A stretch of 64,000 nucleotides of DNA from the NCBI GenBank assembly GCA_004558205.1, contig SFDM01000010.1, positions 1 to 64,000 on the forward strand, written 5' to 3'. Below the pieces are notes generated by a model. It was not told the DNA's origin. It worked only from the letters and a program-made list of their open reading frames with translations, and did not search any database. Each line of letters begins with the position of its first letter. The first letter of the stretch is position 1. Position numbers and translations under genes: made by a program. Positions 49,414-57,071 of the stretch are shown here, piece after piece. This DNA comes from Pyramidobacter piscolens. GTDB taxonomy: Bacteria > Synergistota > Synergistia > Synergistales > Dethiosulfovibrionaceae.

Positions 49414-49419
49414 TAAAAT

Positions 49420-49962
49420 ATGTCCAATGATATGACGATCCATGGGACTACGATCTTGTGCGTCAGAAAAGACGGCAAAGTCGCCATGGGCGGCGACGGC
49501 CAGATGACACTGGGAAACCAGATCATCAAGGCCGGGACGAGAAAAGTCCGCAAGCTGTACGGCGGTAAGGTGATCGTAGGTTTTGCCGGTTCCACGGCCG
49601 ACGCCATGACCCTGATGGAACTCTTCGAGAAAAAATTGGAAGAGTTCAGCGGCAACCTGATGCGCGCCGCCGTAGAACTGGCCAAAAGCTGGCGTACCGA
49701 CAGGATGCTGCAGAAACTGGAAGCCATGCTGCTCGTCGCCGACCAAGAGCACACCATCCTGTTGTCGGGCGTGGGGGACGTGATCGAACCTGAAAACAAC
49801 GTGGCCTCCATCGGTTCCGGCTCCGGTTTCGCCCTTGCCGCGGCGCGCGCCTATATGGACGTTTCGCCGCTGGCGGCCGAGGAGATCGTAAGACGTTCTT
49901 TGTTGATCGCGTCGGAAATCTGTATTTACACCGACAACATTCTGACAGTGGAGGTCCTTTGA
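49420..49962 (+). CDS. hslV: ATP-dependent protease subunit HslV (ClpQ)
   Basis: 180 aa. Proteasome-like peptidase: after a short propeptide (MSNDMTIHG) the mature enzyme should begin at Thr in TTILCVRKDGKVAMGGDGQ, a Thr nucleophile as in E. coli rather than the Ser of B. subtilis ClpQ. Ntn fold motif IVGFAGSTADAMTLMELF, GSGSGFALAAARAY. Forms a double hexamer capped by HslU, which starts 1 nt downstream. Confidence 0.97.
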   Translation: MSNDMTIHGTTILCVRKDGKVAMGGDGQMTLGNQIIKAGTRKVRKLYGGKVIVGFAGSTADAMTLMELFEKKLEEFSGNLMRAAVELAKSWRTDRMLQKLEAMLLVADQEHTILLSGVGDVIEPENNVASIGSGSGFALAAARAYMDVSPLAAEEIVRRSLLIASEICIYTDNILTVEVL

Positions 49963-49963
49963 C

Positions 49964-51388
49964 ATGGAGTTTGCCGAAGCGGTGGGAGCGCTTGTACCAT
50001 CAGCGGTCGTTCAATACCTTGACCGGTATATCGTCGGACAGACCAAGGCGAAGCGGGCCGTCGCCATCGCTCTGAGGAACAGAGTGAGAAGGAGGAAAGT
50101 GCCCGCCGACCTGGCAAAGGAAATCGCCCCCAAAAATATTCTGATGGTCGGTCCCACGGGCGTTGGAAAAACTGAAATAGCCCGGAGGTTGGCCGATCTT
50201 GTCAACGCGCCCTTCGTAAAGGTCGAGGCCACTAAATTTACGGAAGTCGGCTACGTGGGGCGCGACGTGGAATCCATGATCCGCGATCTCGTTGAATGCG
50301 CCGTGCAGATGGTCAAGAAACGCATGATCGAAGAGGTCCAGGAACCGGCTTTGGCCCACGCGAGAGACCGCCTTGTGGATTACCTGGTGCCTTCGAGGAA
50401 GAACAGCTCTTCGGGCGGAATTCCCACCTTTTTGAGCTACCTTAAGGGCGTGGAAGGCGACGCCGGCAAGACAGAGCAGCAAGACGGCGAGCAGGAAGAG
50501 AATAAAGTTCGTTCCAACACGCGGGACAGAATGCTGAATATGCTTATTTCCGGCAAGCTCGACGAGCGGGAAGTGGAAATCGACGTGCAGGACAACGCGG
50601 GGCCGATCACGTCCTTCGGCGGCCCCGAGATGGGCGGAGTGGGCATCAACATCACCGAGATGCTGGGCGGCATGATGCCCAAGAAAACCAAAAAGCGCAG
50701 GATGAAAGTGGTGGACGCCCTCAGGGTTCTTCAGTCCGAAGAAGCGGAAAAACTCATCGACATGGACGCGGCGACCCGGGAAGCGCTGGACAAGGCACAG
50801 CAGGAAGGCATCGTCTTTATTGACGAGATTGATAAAATCACCTCGCGCGGAGGCGCCGGAGGCCCCGACGTCAGCCGCGAGGGAGTGCAGAGAGACCTGC
50901 TGCCGATTGTTGAGGGCTGCGCTGTCAGCACGAAATACGGGCAGGTGAAGACCGACCACATTTTTTTCATCGCGGCGGGAGCCTTTCACAACGTAAAGCC
51001 CTCCGATCTAGTGCCGGAACTGCAGGGACGACTGCCCATCCGAGTGGAACTGAGCGCTCTCGGCAAGGACGAACTGAGGAGAATCCTGACCGAGCCGGAA
51101 CACAGCCTGATCCGTCAGTCTTCCGCTCTGCTGGCCACAGAAGGTGTCGAACTGACCTTTTCCGACGACGCCGTGGAAGAAATCGCGGCGATCTCCGAAA
51201 AAATGAACCTTGAAATGGAGAATATCGGCGCTCGGCGGCTCCATACGATCATGGAACAGCTGCTGGAGGAGATCAGTTTCAGCGCGCCGGAACATATGGG
51301 CGAGCGCATTGAAATAAACAGGGAATTCGTTGTGAAACGGATGGAACCGTTGGTTGGGGATAAAGATTTGAGGCGTTATCTGCTTTAA
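49964..51388 (+). CDS. hslU: ATPase subunit HslU (ClpY)
   Basis: 474 aa. AAA+ unfoldase. Walker A MVGPTGVGKTEIARRLA, sensor region VGYVGRDVESMIRDL, a long I domain about residues 110-260, Walker B GIVFIDEIDKI, and C-terminal domain ending RRYLL, the tail that docks into HslV. Feeds substrates to HslV. Confidence 0.97.
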   Translation: MEFAEAVGALVPSAVVQYLDRYIVGQTKAKRAVAIALRNRVRRRKVPADLAKEIAPKNILMVGPTGVGKTEIARRLADLVNAPFVKVEATKFTEVGYVGRDVESMIRDLVECAVQMVKKRMIEEVQEPALAHARDRLVDYLVPSRKNSSSGGIPTFLSYLKGVEGDAGKTEQQDGEQEENKVRSNTRDRMLNMLISGKLDEREVEIDVQDNAGPITSFGGPEMGGVGINITEMLGGMMPKKTKKRRMKVVDALRVLQSEEAEKLIDMDAATREALDKAQQEGIVFIDEIDKITSRGGAGGPDVSREGVQRDLLPIVEGCAVSTKYGQVKTDHIFFIAAGAFHNVKPSDLVPELQGRLPIRVELSALGKDELRRILTEPEHSLIRQSSALLATEGVELTFSDDAVEEIAAISEKMNLEMENIGARRLHTIMEQLLEEISFSAPEHMGERIEINREFVVKRMEPLVGDKDLRRYLL

Positions 51389-51411
51389 ATTTGACTGAAG
51401 GAGGAGTATCT

Positions 51412-52311
51412 ATGACAACGAAACGCATGTACTCGAATAGCGGTAATGCTCAGTTAGACGAGGGAATAACTGGCGATAGTTCGGAGATGCGGGATCTTCT
51501 GGAAAAAACCAGGCTTGTGGGCCGGGCGATGCAGGGACGCAGAGAGGGGACCAGGCCCGATTACAACAAACTGGCCCGCCTGCTCTGCGAATTTTCCACG
51601 GCGAACGTGTACGTGATCAGCCGCGACGGCCAGATTCTTGGTTACGCCTGGGTGAGCGAATATCACAGTGAAGCTATAGCATCCTTTATCGAGCAGGGGT
51701 ATATGCCCGAGAGCTTTGTGGAAAAAATGGCCCAGCAGCGGGAAACCGTCCTGAATAAAAACGACGCCTACCTCTTTGACGATAAAGAAGAAATGGTTCC
51801 GGAAAAAATGGCCCTCTATATCCCGATCTACGGGGCCGCCGAACGTTTGGGAACGCTTGTGCTCGCGCGCTTTTCCAACGGCTTTTCCACACAGGACCTG
51901 GTCCTGGCCGAGTACCTCGCCACGCTGGTAGGCATCGAGATTCTACACGACCGTTCGCGCCTGATAGAAGAGCGCGCCCGTGAGCGCCTGGTGGTGAACA
52001 TGGCGATGAAGGCGCTTTCCTACTCTGAAATCGACGCCATCAACCATATCATCAATAAACTGAAAGACATCGCCGTAGAGAAAAACGGACAGTCCAAGAA
52101 AGATATCCTTGACTGCGAAGGCGTCGTGATCGCCAGCAAAATCGCCGACCATGTGGGCGTAACCCGCAGCGTGATCGTGAACGCCCTGCGCAAGCTTGAA
52201 AGCGCCGGCATTATCGAGAGCCGGAGTTTGGGCATGAAAGGAACTTTCATCAAGGTTTTAAGTCCCCTCTTTGTTGAAGAACTTTGCTCAAAATTCAAAA
52301 AGCCGGAGTAG
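51412..52311 (+). CDS. codY: GTP/branched-chain-amino-acid-sensing repressor CodY
   Basis: 299 aa from ATG 51412, 5 nt after GGAGGAG. N-terminal GAF ligand domain (RLLCEFSTANVYVISRDGQI), linker helices, C-terminal winged helix nearly canonical: ASKIADHVGVTRSVIVNALR, LESAGIIESRSLGMKGTFIK. In Firmicutes it represses amino-acid uptake and biosynthesis when GTP and branched-chain amino acids are plentiful. Last gene of the operon; 23 nt after hslU. Confidence 0.95.
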   Translation: MTTKRMYSNSGNAQLDEGITGDSSEMRDLLEKTRLVGRAMQGRREGTRPDYNKLARLLCEFSTANVYVISRDGQILGYAWVSEYHSEAIASFIEQGYMPESFVEKMAQQRETVLNKNDAYLFDDKEEMVPEKMALYIPIYGAAERLGTLVLARFSNGFSTQDLVLAEYLATLVGIEILHDRSRLIEERARERLVVNMAMKALSYSEIDAINHIINKLKDIAVEKNGQSKKDILDCEGVVIASKIADHVGVTRSVIVNALRKLESAGIIESRSLGMKGTFIKVLSPLFVEELCSKFKKPE

Positions 52312-52353
52312 ATTCTAAAAAATCAAAAACTTTGTTTTAGAGCAGTGGTAAAA

Positions 52354-52368
52354 AATTTTCTAAATATG
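52354..52368 (+). promoter_or_regulatory. Weak CodY-box-like sequence
   Basis: AATTTTCTAAATATG differs from the 15-nt CodY consensus at three positions. It lies just after codY and about 110 nt before the transglycosylase start. AT-rich context makes chance likely. Confidence 0.2.
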
Positions 52369-52478
52369 CGTAAAAAAGAAGAGCAACATGCTTTAAAATT
52401 AAGTATATATAACTCTGGCGAGTTGCCGCGGTTTAAGTTACAATCTTCTGGTTTATAGGGTTCTCCAGGAGGTATGTG

Positions 52479-53102
52479 ATGATGCGAAATTGTATCCTGA
52501 AAAAAATTGCAGCGTTTCTGTTTTTAGCCTGTGCGTGGGAGTTGTCTTTTCCCGTCTTTTCATTGGCCACGTTGCCGGGGACTTCAAAGATTCAGGAAAA
52601 CGCTTCATCCGTAAAAAACCCCAGTAAAACGAAACATCAAATTCTTATTGAGACGGCCGCTTATATTTTTCGGTATTACAATTCACGGCTGTCTCAGGAA
52701 AAGGCTGTTGAGTATGCCCGTTATGTTTTGGAAGCTGCAGAAAGGTTCTCTCTGGAACCGGGGCTGCTGACGGGACTGATCATTAAAGAGTCGAGGGGAA
52801 AGGCGGACGCGCGCTCGCCCTACGCGGTGGGGCTGATGCAGGTTTATTGGAGGCTCCATAGGAAAACGATCACCGCGCAGTTCCCGCACATAAAAACAGA
52901 GGCCAATTTGATGGAACCCCGCAACAATATCATTGTTGGCTCTTGGCTGTTTTCACGGTATATGTTAAACTGCAAGGGTGATACGGTAAAAGCTTTGCAG
53001 CGGTATCTTGGGTCAAACGGCAGCCGATATGTTTCAGCGGTGCTGAAGTACCGGCAGCATTTTTACGACAGAGCGAAAAGCAGTTCTAAGCGGAGTTCAT
53101 AG
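52479..53102 (+). CDS. Lytic transglycosylase (SLT domain), secreted
   Basis: 207 aa from ATG 52479, 6 nt after AGGAGG (other in-frame starts at 52476 and 52482). Signal peptide or anchor about 1-30 (IAAFLFLACAWELSFPVFSL). SLT domain from about 80: catalytic Glu in LLTGLIIKESRGKADARSPY, then AVGLMQV, N-x-x-VGSWLFSRYM, ALQRYLGS. Cleaves peptidoglycan. Monocistronic, after an AT-rich 165-nt gap that contains a weak CodY-box-like sequence. Confidence 0.88.
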   Translation: MMRNCILKKIAAFLFLACAWELSFPVFSLATLPGTSKIQENASSVKNPSKTKHQILIETAAYIFRYYNSRLSQEKAVEYARYVLEAAERFSLEPGLLTGLIIKESRGKADARSPYAVGLMQVYWRLHRKTITAQFPHIKTEANLMEPRNNIIVGSWLFSRYMLNCKGDTVKALQRYLGSNGSRYVSAVLKYRQHFYDRAKSSSKRSS

Positions 53103-53184
53103 GCTGAAACAGAGAAGAGCGTTCTTTTCATTGCGGCACACAGCTGGTGAATAAAATTATTTATGGAGATGGAGGAGAAGGGCT

Positions 53185-53490
53185 ATGGGAAAGTTAGTGA
53201 ATGATGTTTACCTTTCAGGTGTACTTCATTTCATGAAAGGCGAAAGTTATGGCGAAAGCCGCTTGGGGAAGTATTTTGAGTTCTCTCTAAAGCGTCAGTA
53301 TGCCGACATGGACGGATGCGACAGAATCGACTTTTTAAGGATGAGAGTTTTTGACCCTGCGATTCAGGAGTGGGTTTCGAAGCAGGAAGAAGGCGCGCCT
53401 GTATGGATTGCCGGCGAACTGCGTTCATCCCTCGGGAGCGGACGTATCTATGTGATGGTAAATAAGATTCAGACGTTGAACCAGCTCTAA
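53185..53490 (+). CDS. SSB-like OB-fold protein, 101 aa
   Basis: Short protein with the strand pattern of a single-stranded-DNA-binding OB fold: LVNDVYLSGVLHF, YFEFSLKRQY, DRIDFLRMRVFDPAIQEWVS, GAPVWIAGELRSSL, IYVMVNKIQTL. It lacks the acidic SSB tail. ATG after GGAGGAGAAGG. It may act in DNA metabolism beside a main SSB elsewhere; assignment is by pattern only. Confidence 0.5.
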   Translation: MGKLVNDVYLSGVLHFMKGESYGESRLGKYFEFSLKRQYADMDGCDRIDFLRMRVFDPAIQEWVSKQEEGAPVWIAGELRSSLGSGRIYVMVNKIQTLNQL

Positions 53491-53529
53491 ATAAAAATAT
53501 CAATTCAGATTAAAAAGGAAGCTCACAAT

Positions 53530-53964
53530 ATGCCAGAGTTGTCACCAGGAGACGTAGTTACGGGAGTCGTCGATCAAATCATGCCCTATGGTGCGTTTGT
53601 CCGCTTGGAAAACGGCCAGAAGGCGATGATCCATATCTCTCAACTTTCTCATAAGTACATCAAAAGCGTTGATTCAGTTCTGCAGCTGCAGCAGGAAATC
53701 AAGGCAAAAATTGTCAAGATTGACGAACGCGGCAGAATAGACCTGTCAATGAAAGCGCTTGAAGAACCCCCCGCAGTTCCGGTTCAAAGAATGCCGAGAC
53801 AATCTCCCTCCTCTGCGCAGAGTGGGGATTCTGCAAATCCCGATGATTTCGAAAAGAAACTGTCCTCCTTCATGAAGACAAGCGAGGAAAAGATTTCTTT
53901 GCTGCTGAGCGCCAAAAATGGGAAAGCTGGGCGTCCTCCCCGCAGAAAAGGCGCTCGTCCCTGA
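53530..53964 (+). CDS. S1 RNA-binding domain protein
   Basis: 144 aa. One S1 domain at residues 5-75 (GDVVTGVVDQIMPYGAFVRL; AMIHISQLSHKYIKSV; KIVKIDERGRIDLSMKAL), then a flexible basic C-terminus ending GRPPRRKGARP. Resembles the YugI/GSP13 group of ribosome-associated stress proteins. The next gene's ATG overlaps the stop (TGATG). Confidence 0.88.
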   Translation: MPELSPGDVVTGVVDQIMPYGAFVRLENGQKAMIHISQLSHKYIKSVDSVLQLQQEIKAKIVKIDERGRIDLSMKALEEPPAVPVQRMPRQSPSSAQSGDSANPDDFEKKLSSFMKTSEEKISLLLSAKNGKAGRPPRRKGARP

Positions 53965-54572
53965 TGTCTCTGAGATTTTCCAAGCGAGAGGTCTTTACGG
54001 GCCTCTCGCCTTTTTTAGAGAAAGACAGGATCATCGTGCAGCGGCAGATGAAGGGGCGTTCCTTTTCCGCGGAGATCGTGACCGCGGTGGCCCGTCGCTG
54101 CCCCCATGGCTGCCCGCAGGTTCTGCAGTGCCGTCCTTTGTACCGGGGCCGTCCTTTTCCCACGCTCTTCTGGCTTTGCTGCCCCCACCTTTCCTATCAA
54201 TGCGGCGTGGCGGAGTCCATGGGAGGCGTTCGGGAACTTGAAGCCTATCTAAAGGACTTCAAAACGGGGTATCGAACCTATAATGCGCGTTACGCGCTGA
54301 CGCGGCTGAGCTTGTTGGGCTTGCCCGAACGCCTTTTTTTGCGGCTTTACAGGCCGGCGCTCTGGAAAAGCCTGCGTTTGACGGGCGTCGGGGGCATACG
54401 AAACATCGATGATGTAACCGTAAAATGCCTGCATTTGCAGACGGCAGCCTGCCTCGCTCTTGAAGGGCATCCCGCCGAAACGTGGTTGAAAGGCAAATTA
54501 GGCTCTTTTTCCTGCGAAGAGGCGAAGTGTTTGCAAAATAATTGTCATAATTTGTCAATAAGTCGAGGTTGA
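53964..54572 (+). CDS. DUF501 domain protein
   Basis: 202 aa. Central DUF501 region: RRCPHGCPQVLQCRPLYRG, then PFPTLFWLCCPHLSYQCGVA and ESMGGVRELEAYL. Conserved cysteines, including a Cys at the end (CEEAKCLQNNC), suggest metal binding, but function is unknown. Coupled to the S1 gene by a one-base overlap. The tRNA promoter -35 overlaps its stop codon. Confidence 0.85.
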   Translation: MSLRFSKREVFTGLSPFLEKDRIIVQRQMKGRSFSAEIVTAVARRCPHGCPQVLQCRPLYRGRPFPTLFWLCCPHLSYQCGVAESMGGVRELEAYLKDFKTGYRTYNARYALTRLSLLGLPERLFLRLYRPALWKSLRLTGVGGIRNIDDVTVKCLHLQTAACLALEGHPAETWLKGKLGSFSCEEAKCLQNNCHNLSISRG

Positions 54573-54598
54573 CGAAATACCCATTCATGAAGTAGAAT
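54569..54598 (+). promoter_or_regulatory. Promoter of the tRNA-Lys/Glu/Thr cluster
   Basis: TTGACG (54569-54574), 18-nt spacer, TAGAAT (54593-54598), 13 nt before tRNA-Lys. Confidence 0.8.
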
Positions 54599-54611
54599 AC
54601 CTTCTGTTCGC

Positions 54612-54687
54612 GAGTCGTTAGCTCAGTTGGTAGAGCACCGGACTTTTAATCCGGGTGTCGCGGGTTCAAATCCCACACGACTCACCA
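54612..54687 (+). tRNA. tRNA-Lys(TTT)
   Basis: 76 nt. Acceptor GAGTCGT/ACGACTC, discriminator A, encoded CCA. Loop CTTTTAA gives anticodon TTT. First gene of the cluster. Confidence 0.97.
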
Positions 54688-54694
54688 TTTTCAA

Positions 54695-54770
54695 GGTCCC
54701 ATCGTCCAGCGGCCAAGGACACCGCCCTTTCACGGCGGTGGCGCGAGTTCGAATCTCGCTGGGACCGCCA
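54695..54770 (+). tRNA. tRNA-Glu(TTC), copy 1
   Basis: 76 nt. Acceptor GGTCCCA/TGGGACC, discriminator G, CCA. Loop CTTTCAC gives anticodon TTC. Identical to 54887-54962. Substrate of the window's own gltX. Confidence 0.97.
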
Positions 54771-54773
54771 TAT

Positions 54774-54849
54774 GCCGGTGTAGCTCAGTTGGTAGAGCAG
54801 CGCACTCGTAATGCGCAGGTCTCCAGTCCGAATCTGGACACCGGCTCCA
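54774..54849 (+). tRNA. tRNA-Thr(CGT)
   Basis: 76 nt. Acceptor GCCGGTG/CACCGGC, discriminator T, CCA. Loop CTCGTAA gives anticodon CGT (codon ACG). Confidence 0.96.
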
Positions 54850-54860
54850 TCTGTTCATGA

Positions 54861-54883
54861 AGCCCGTCAGTGACGGGCTTTTA
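54861..54883 (+). terminator. Terminator between tRNA-Thr and the second tRNA-Glu
   Basis: AGCCCGTCA/TGACGGGCT with a 1-nt centre (54861-54879), followed by TTTTATTT. It is only a few bases before the next tRNA gene. Confidence 0.75.
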
Positions 54884-54886
54884 TTT

Positions 54887-54962
54887 GGTCCCATCGTCCA
54901 GCGGCCAAGGACACCGCCCTTTCACGGCGGTGGCGCGAGTTCGAATCTCGCTGGGACCGCCA
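54887..54962 (+). tRNA. tRNA-Glu(TTC), copy 2
   Basis: Identical to copy 1 over all 76 nt. It starts about 7 nt after the upstream hairpin, leaving no room for a promoter, so it depends on read-through. Confidence 0.97.
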
Positions 54963-54978
54963 ATTTCGATAACTGACC

Positions 54979-55013
54979 AGAGAGGGGCCTTTTTAAGGCT
55001 TCTCTCTTTTTTT
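54979..55013 (+). terminator. Terminator at the end of the tRNA cluster
   Basis: AGAGAGGGGCC and GGCTTCTCTCT arms (54979-55007) with a small mismatch, followed by TTTTTT. Confidence 0.85.
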
Positions 55014-55062
55014 ATCTGTAAAACGAGACGAAAAATAATCTGAAAAAAGGCGGGGAAAAAGC

Positions 55063-55713
55063 GTGACGTCAAAACAAATACTGCTGCTTCGGCACGGAGA
55101 GACCGATTGGAACGTTCAGATGAGATTTCAGGGACGCAAGGACATACCTCTGAACGCAAAAGGCGAGGCTCAGGCCCACACCGTGAGCCGGCGCATCAGG
55201 GAATGGGGGCCCGAAGCGCTCTGGGTCAGCCCACAGGCGCGCGCTCTCAAAACCGCGCAGATCGCGGTTTCATTTCCTCCTGAGCGGTTTCATGTCGTGG
55301 AGGAGCTTTGCGAGGTCGGCTTCGGCGTCTGGGAAGGAAAATCGGCGCCCGACCTCGGAGGAGAGTCCAGTTCACTTTACCTTCAATGGAAGAAAAGCCC
55401 CTTTTCAGTGATCCCTGAAAAAGGGGAGTCCGCCGCCGAGATCATGGAACGGGCTGCAAGGGTGCTGCGTATGCTCGCGGACGCCCGGGAGACGAAATGC
55501 CTTGTGGTTGCCCATGGCGGTATTTTGCGGGCCATTGTAGCGCAGGTGCTGAACATTTCCTTTGAGTCGGCCTGGAAGCTCGAGTTCTCCAATTGCAGCC
55601 TGAGCGGTTTGAGGCTGAAAGATATGGGATATTCAGTCGCCTTTCTCAACGACGTGATTCACCAGCGGCAGAATGAAACTCAGCGTAAAGAAATTGCGCC
55701 ATTATCATTCTGA
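55063..55713 (+). CDS. Histidine phosphatase family protein
   Basis: 216 aa. GTG start after GGGG. Phosphohistidine motif ILLLRHGETDWNVQMRFQGR near residue 7 and second His in VVAHGGILRAIVAQ near 150; ELCEVGFGVWEG fits the CobC/PhoE/GpmB-type group. Could act on alpha-ribazole phosphate or be a broad phosphatase. No cobalamin genes nearby, so the substrate stays open. Confidence 0.9.
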   Translation: MTSKQILLLRHGETDWNVQMRFQGRKDIPLNAKGEAQAHTVSRRIREWGPEALWVSPQARALKTAQIAVSFPPERFHVVEELCEVGFGVWEGKSAPDLGGESSSLYLQWKKSPFSVIPEKGESAAEIMERAARVLRMLADARETKCLVVAHGGILRAIVAQVLNISFESAWKLEFSNCSLSGLRLKDMGYSVAFLNDVIHQRQNETQRKEIAPLSF

Positions 55714-55775
55714 GATGAGCAAAAAGGCACGATAACTGGTAGAATAAAGGAGAATTTTATCTGGGAGGTGGAGCG

Positions 55776-56366
55776 ATGCCGGGTGAACGTGACGATCAGT
55801 GGGAAGAAGAGAAAAAACTGTGGGCGGCGGCCGGCGCCGGCGACGAAGAAGCTCGGGAACAGTTGATTCTGGCTTACAGGCCGCTGGTGTACTGGATAGC
55901 GAAAAAGTTCAAAGTCAACGGAGGCCGTTTCTCAGACTTGATACAGGAAGGTACGCTGGCTTTGATCCGGGCTGTAGACAAGTTTGACGTCGAGTTGGGC
56001 CATCGCTTTACGACCTACGCCTGCTATCGGATCAGGGGGCAGATGTTGAACTATCTTCAGCGAGTGGAGGCCAAAGCCCCTATGCCCGTTGAAATCGAAG
56101 AAGAGGACGATGAAAACAGCTGCGAATTTCATGAAATCGAGGAAATTCTAGTCCTGCGCGAAGGGCTTCACCAGCTTCCGGAGCGCGAAGCCAGGATACT
56201 GAATGAGCTGGTTATCGAATGCAGAAACGCCAAGGAACTTGCCGCTGAATATTCTCTTGACGTGAGCCACATTTACCGCCTCAAAAAAAAGGCGCTTGCC
56301 CGTCTTCGTGCGTGGTTTTCAGATGAGCCTGCCACATCTGAAGCGACCGGCGGGATAATTAAATAA
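55776..56366 (+). CDS. Alternative sigma-70 family factor
   Basis: 196 aa; ATG after GGAGGTGGAG. Region 2 at about 25-100 (LILAYRPLVYWIAKKF; FSDLIQEGTLALIRAVDKFD; RFTTYACYRIRGQMLNYLQR) and region 4 at 125-185 (LPEREARILNELVIECRNAK; ELAAEYSLDVSHIYRLKKKA). Region 3 is essentially absent (short acidic linker EEEDDENSCEF), giving an ECF-like layout with group-3-like region 2. Likely controls the following genes; the next encodes a membrane protein that could be its partner. Confidence 0.88.
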   Translation: MPGERDDQWEEEKKLWAAAGAGDEEAREQLILAYRPLVYWIAKKFKVNGGRFSDLIQEGTLALIRAVDKFDVELGHRFTTYACYRIRGQMLNYLQRVEAKAPMPVEIEEEDDENSCEFHEIEEILVLREGLHQLPEREARILNELVIECRNAKELAAEYSLDVSHIYRLKKKALARLRAWFSDEPATSEATGGIIK

Positions 56367-56392
56367 GCGATTCTTGCCTTGGAGGAAGGAAC

Positions 56393-57031
56393 ATGCTCGA
56401 GAGACAATATGACAGGGTTATACGTTGGGTGCGCCGCGCTCAGACCATGAGCGACGGCGGGAAGTACTCGGACGCAATTATGGACGTTGAATGTGCTCGT
56501 GCTGAGCTTGAAGGAGCTCGGCAGGAGCTTTTGTTGTGCCATTCGGCCGGCGCGGAGCGTTCCGCGCTGCCCGTGTTCTGGAGAGCCCTTCCGGCAGCTC
56601 TCTGCGCCCTCCTGATCATGGCGCTCCCCTTGGGGTCGGAACCCGTCGAGATGGCCGCGCGCGGCGGGGGAGCCTCTTCTCTGGCTGTGGCAAGAGATGC
56701 CGTGGCGGCTGCAAAGACCGGCCGCCGTGAAGGAGCGGAGCAGAAAAGCGAGTCGCCGCCGGGGCGCTATAAGGAATGGCTGACGTCGGACGAAAAACAG
56801 CTCCTCGATTCCGTCAGAAAGGGGCTGGGGGAGCAGAAAAGAGCTTCGCGCGTCCCGCTTCCGGCAGAAAAACGGGCCGAAAAAAGCGATCAGGAAGTGA
56901 CGTTGGCCCGCAGTTCCCTGGGGAGGCCCGTACAGGACGAGCTTTCCGCCGAAGAGATGTTCAGGCTTATGGAAGTGGGGCGCAAAGCGCTGCGAAAGAA
57001 AAACGATACCGTTGTGCTTGAGTTCAATTAG
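56393..57031 (+). CDS. Single-pass membrane protein, possible anti-sigma factor
   Basis: 212 aa; ATG after TTGGAGG. Cytoplasmic helical N-terminus about 1-58 (YDRVIRWVRRAQTMSDGGKY, then a Cys at DVECARAELEGA), one membrane helix about 63-80 (ALPAALCALLIMALPLG), and a charged periplasmic domain. The gene lies 26 nt after the sigma gene and 40 nt before bamA. The layout is that of an anti-sigma factor, but I see no known anti-sigma domain, so the role is inferred from position and topology. Confidence 0.55.
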   Translation: MLERQYDRVIRWVRRAQTMSDGGKYSDAIMDVECARAELEGARQELLLCHSAGAERSALPVFWRALPAALCALLIMALPLGSEPVEMAARGGGASSLAVARDAVAAAKTGRREGAEQKSESPPGRYKEWLTSDEKQLLDSVRKGLGEQKRASRVPLPAEKRAEKSDQEVTLARSSLGRPVQDELSAEEMFRLMEVGRKALRKKNDTVVLEFN

Positions 57032-57071
57032 GATTACATTTTGTTTATAGAATGTGGAAGGGGTTGGAGTT

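Noticed and set aside
50000..50989. 329-codon minus-strand frame opposite hslU
   Set aside because: Antisense shadow with no SD and no family resemblance, fully inside a conserved gene.
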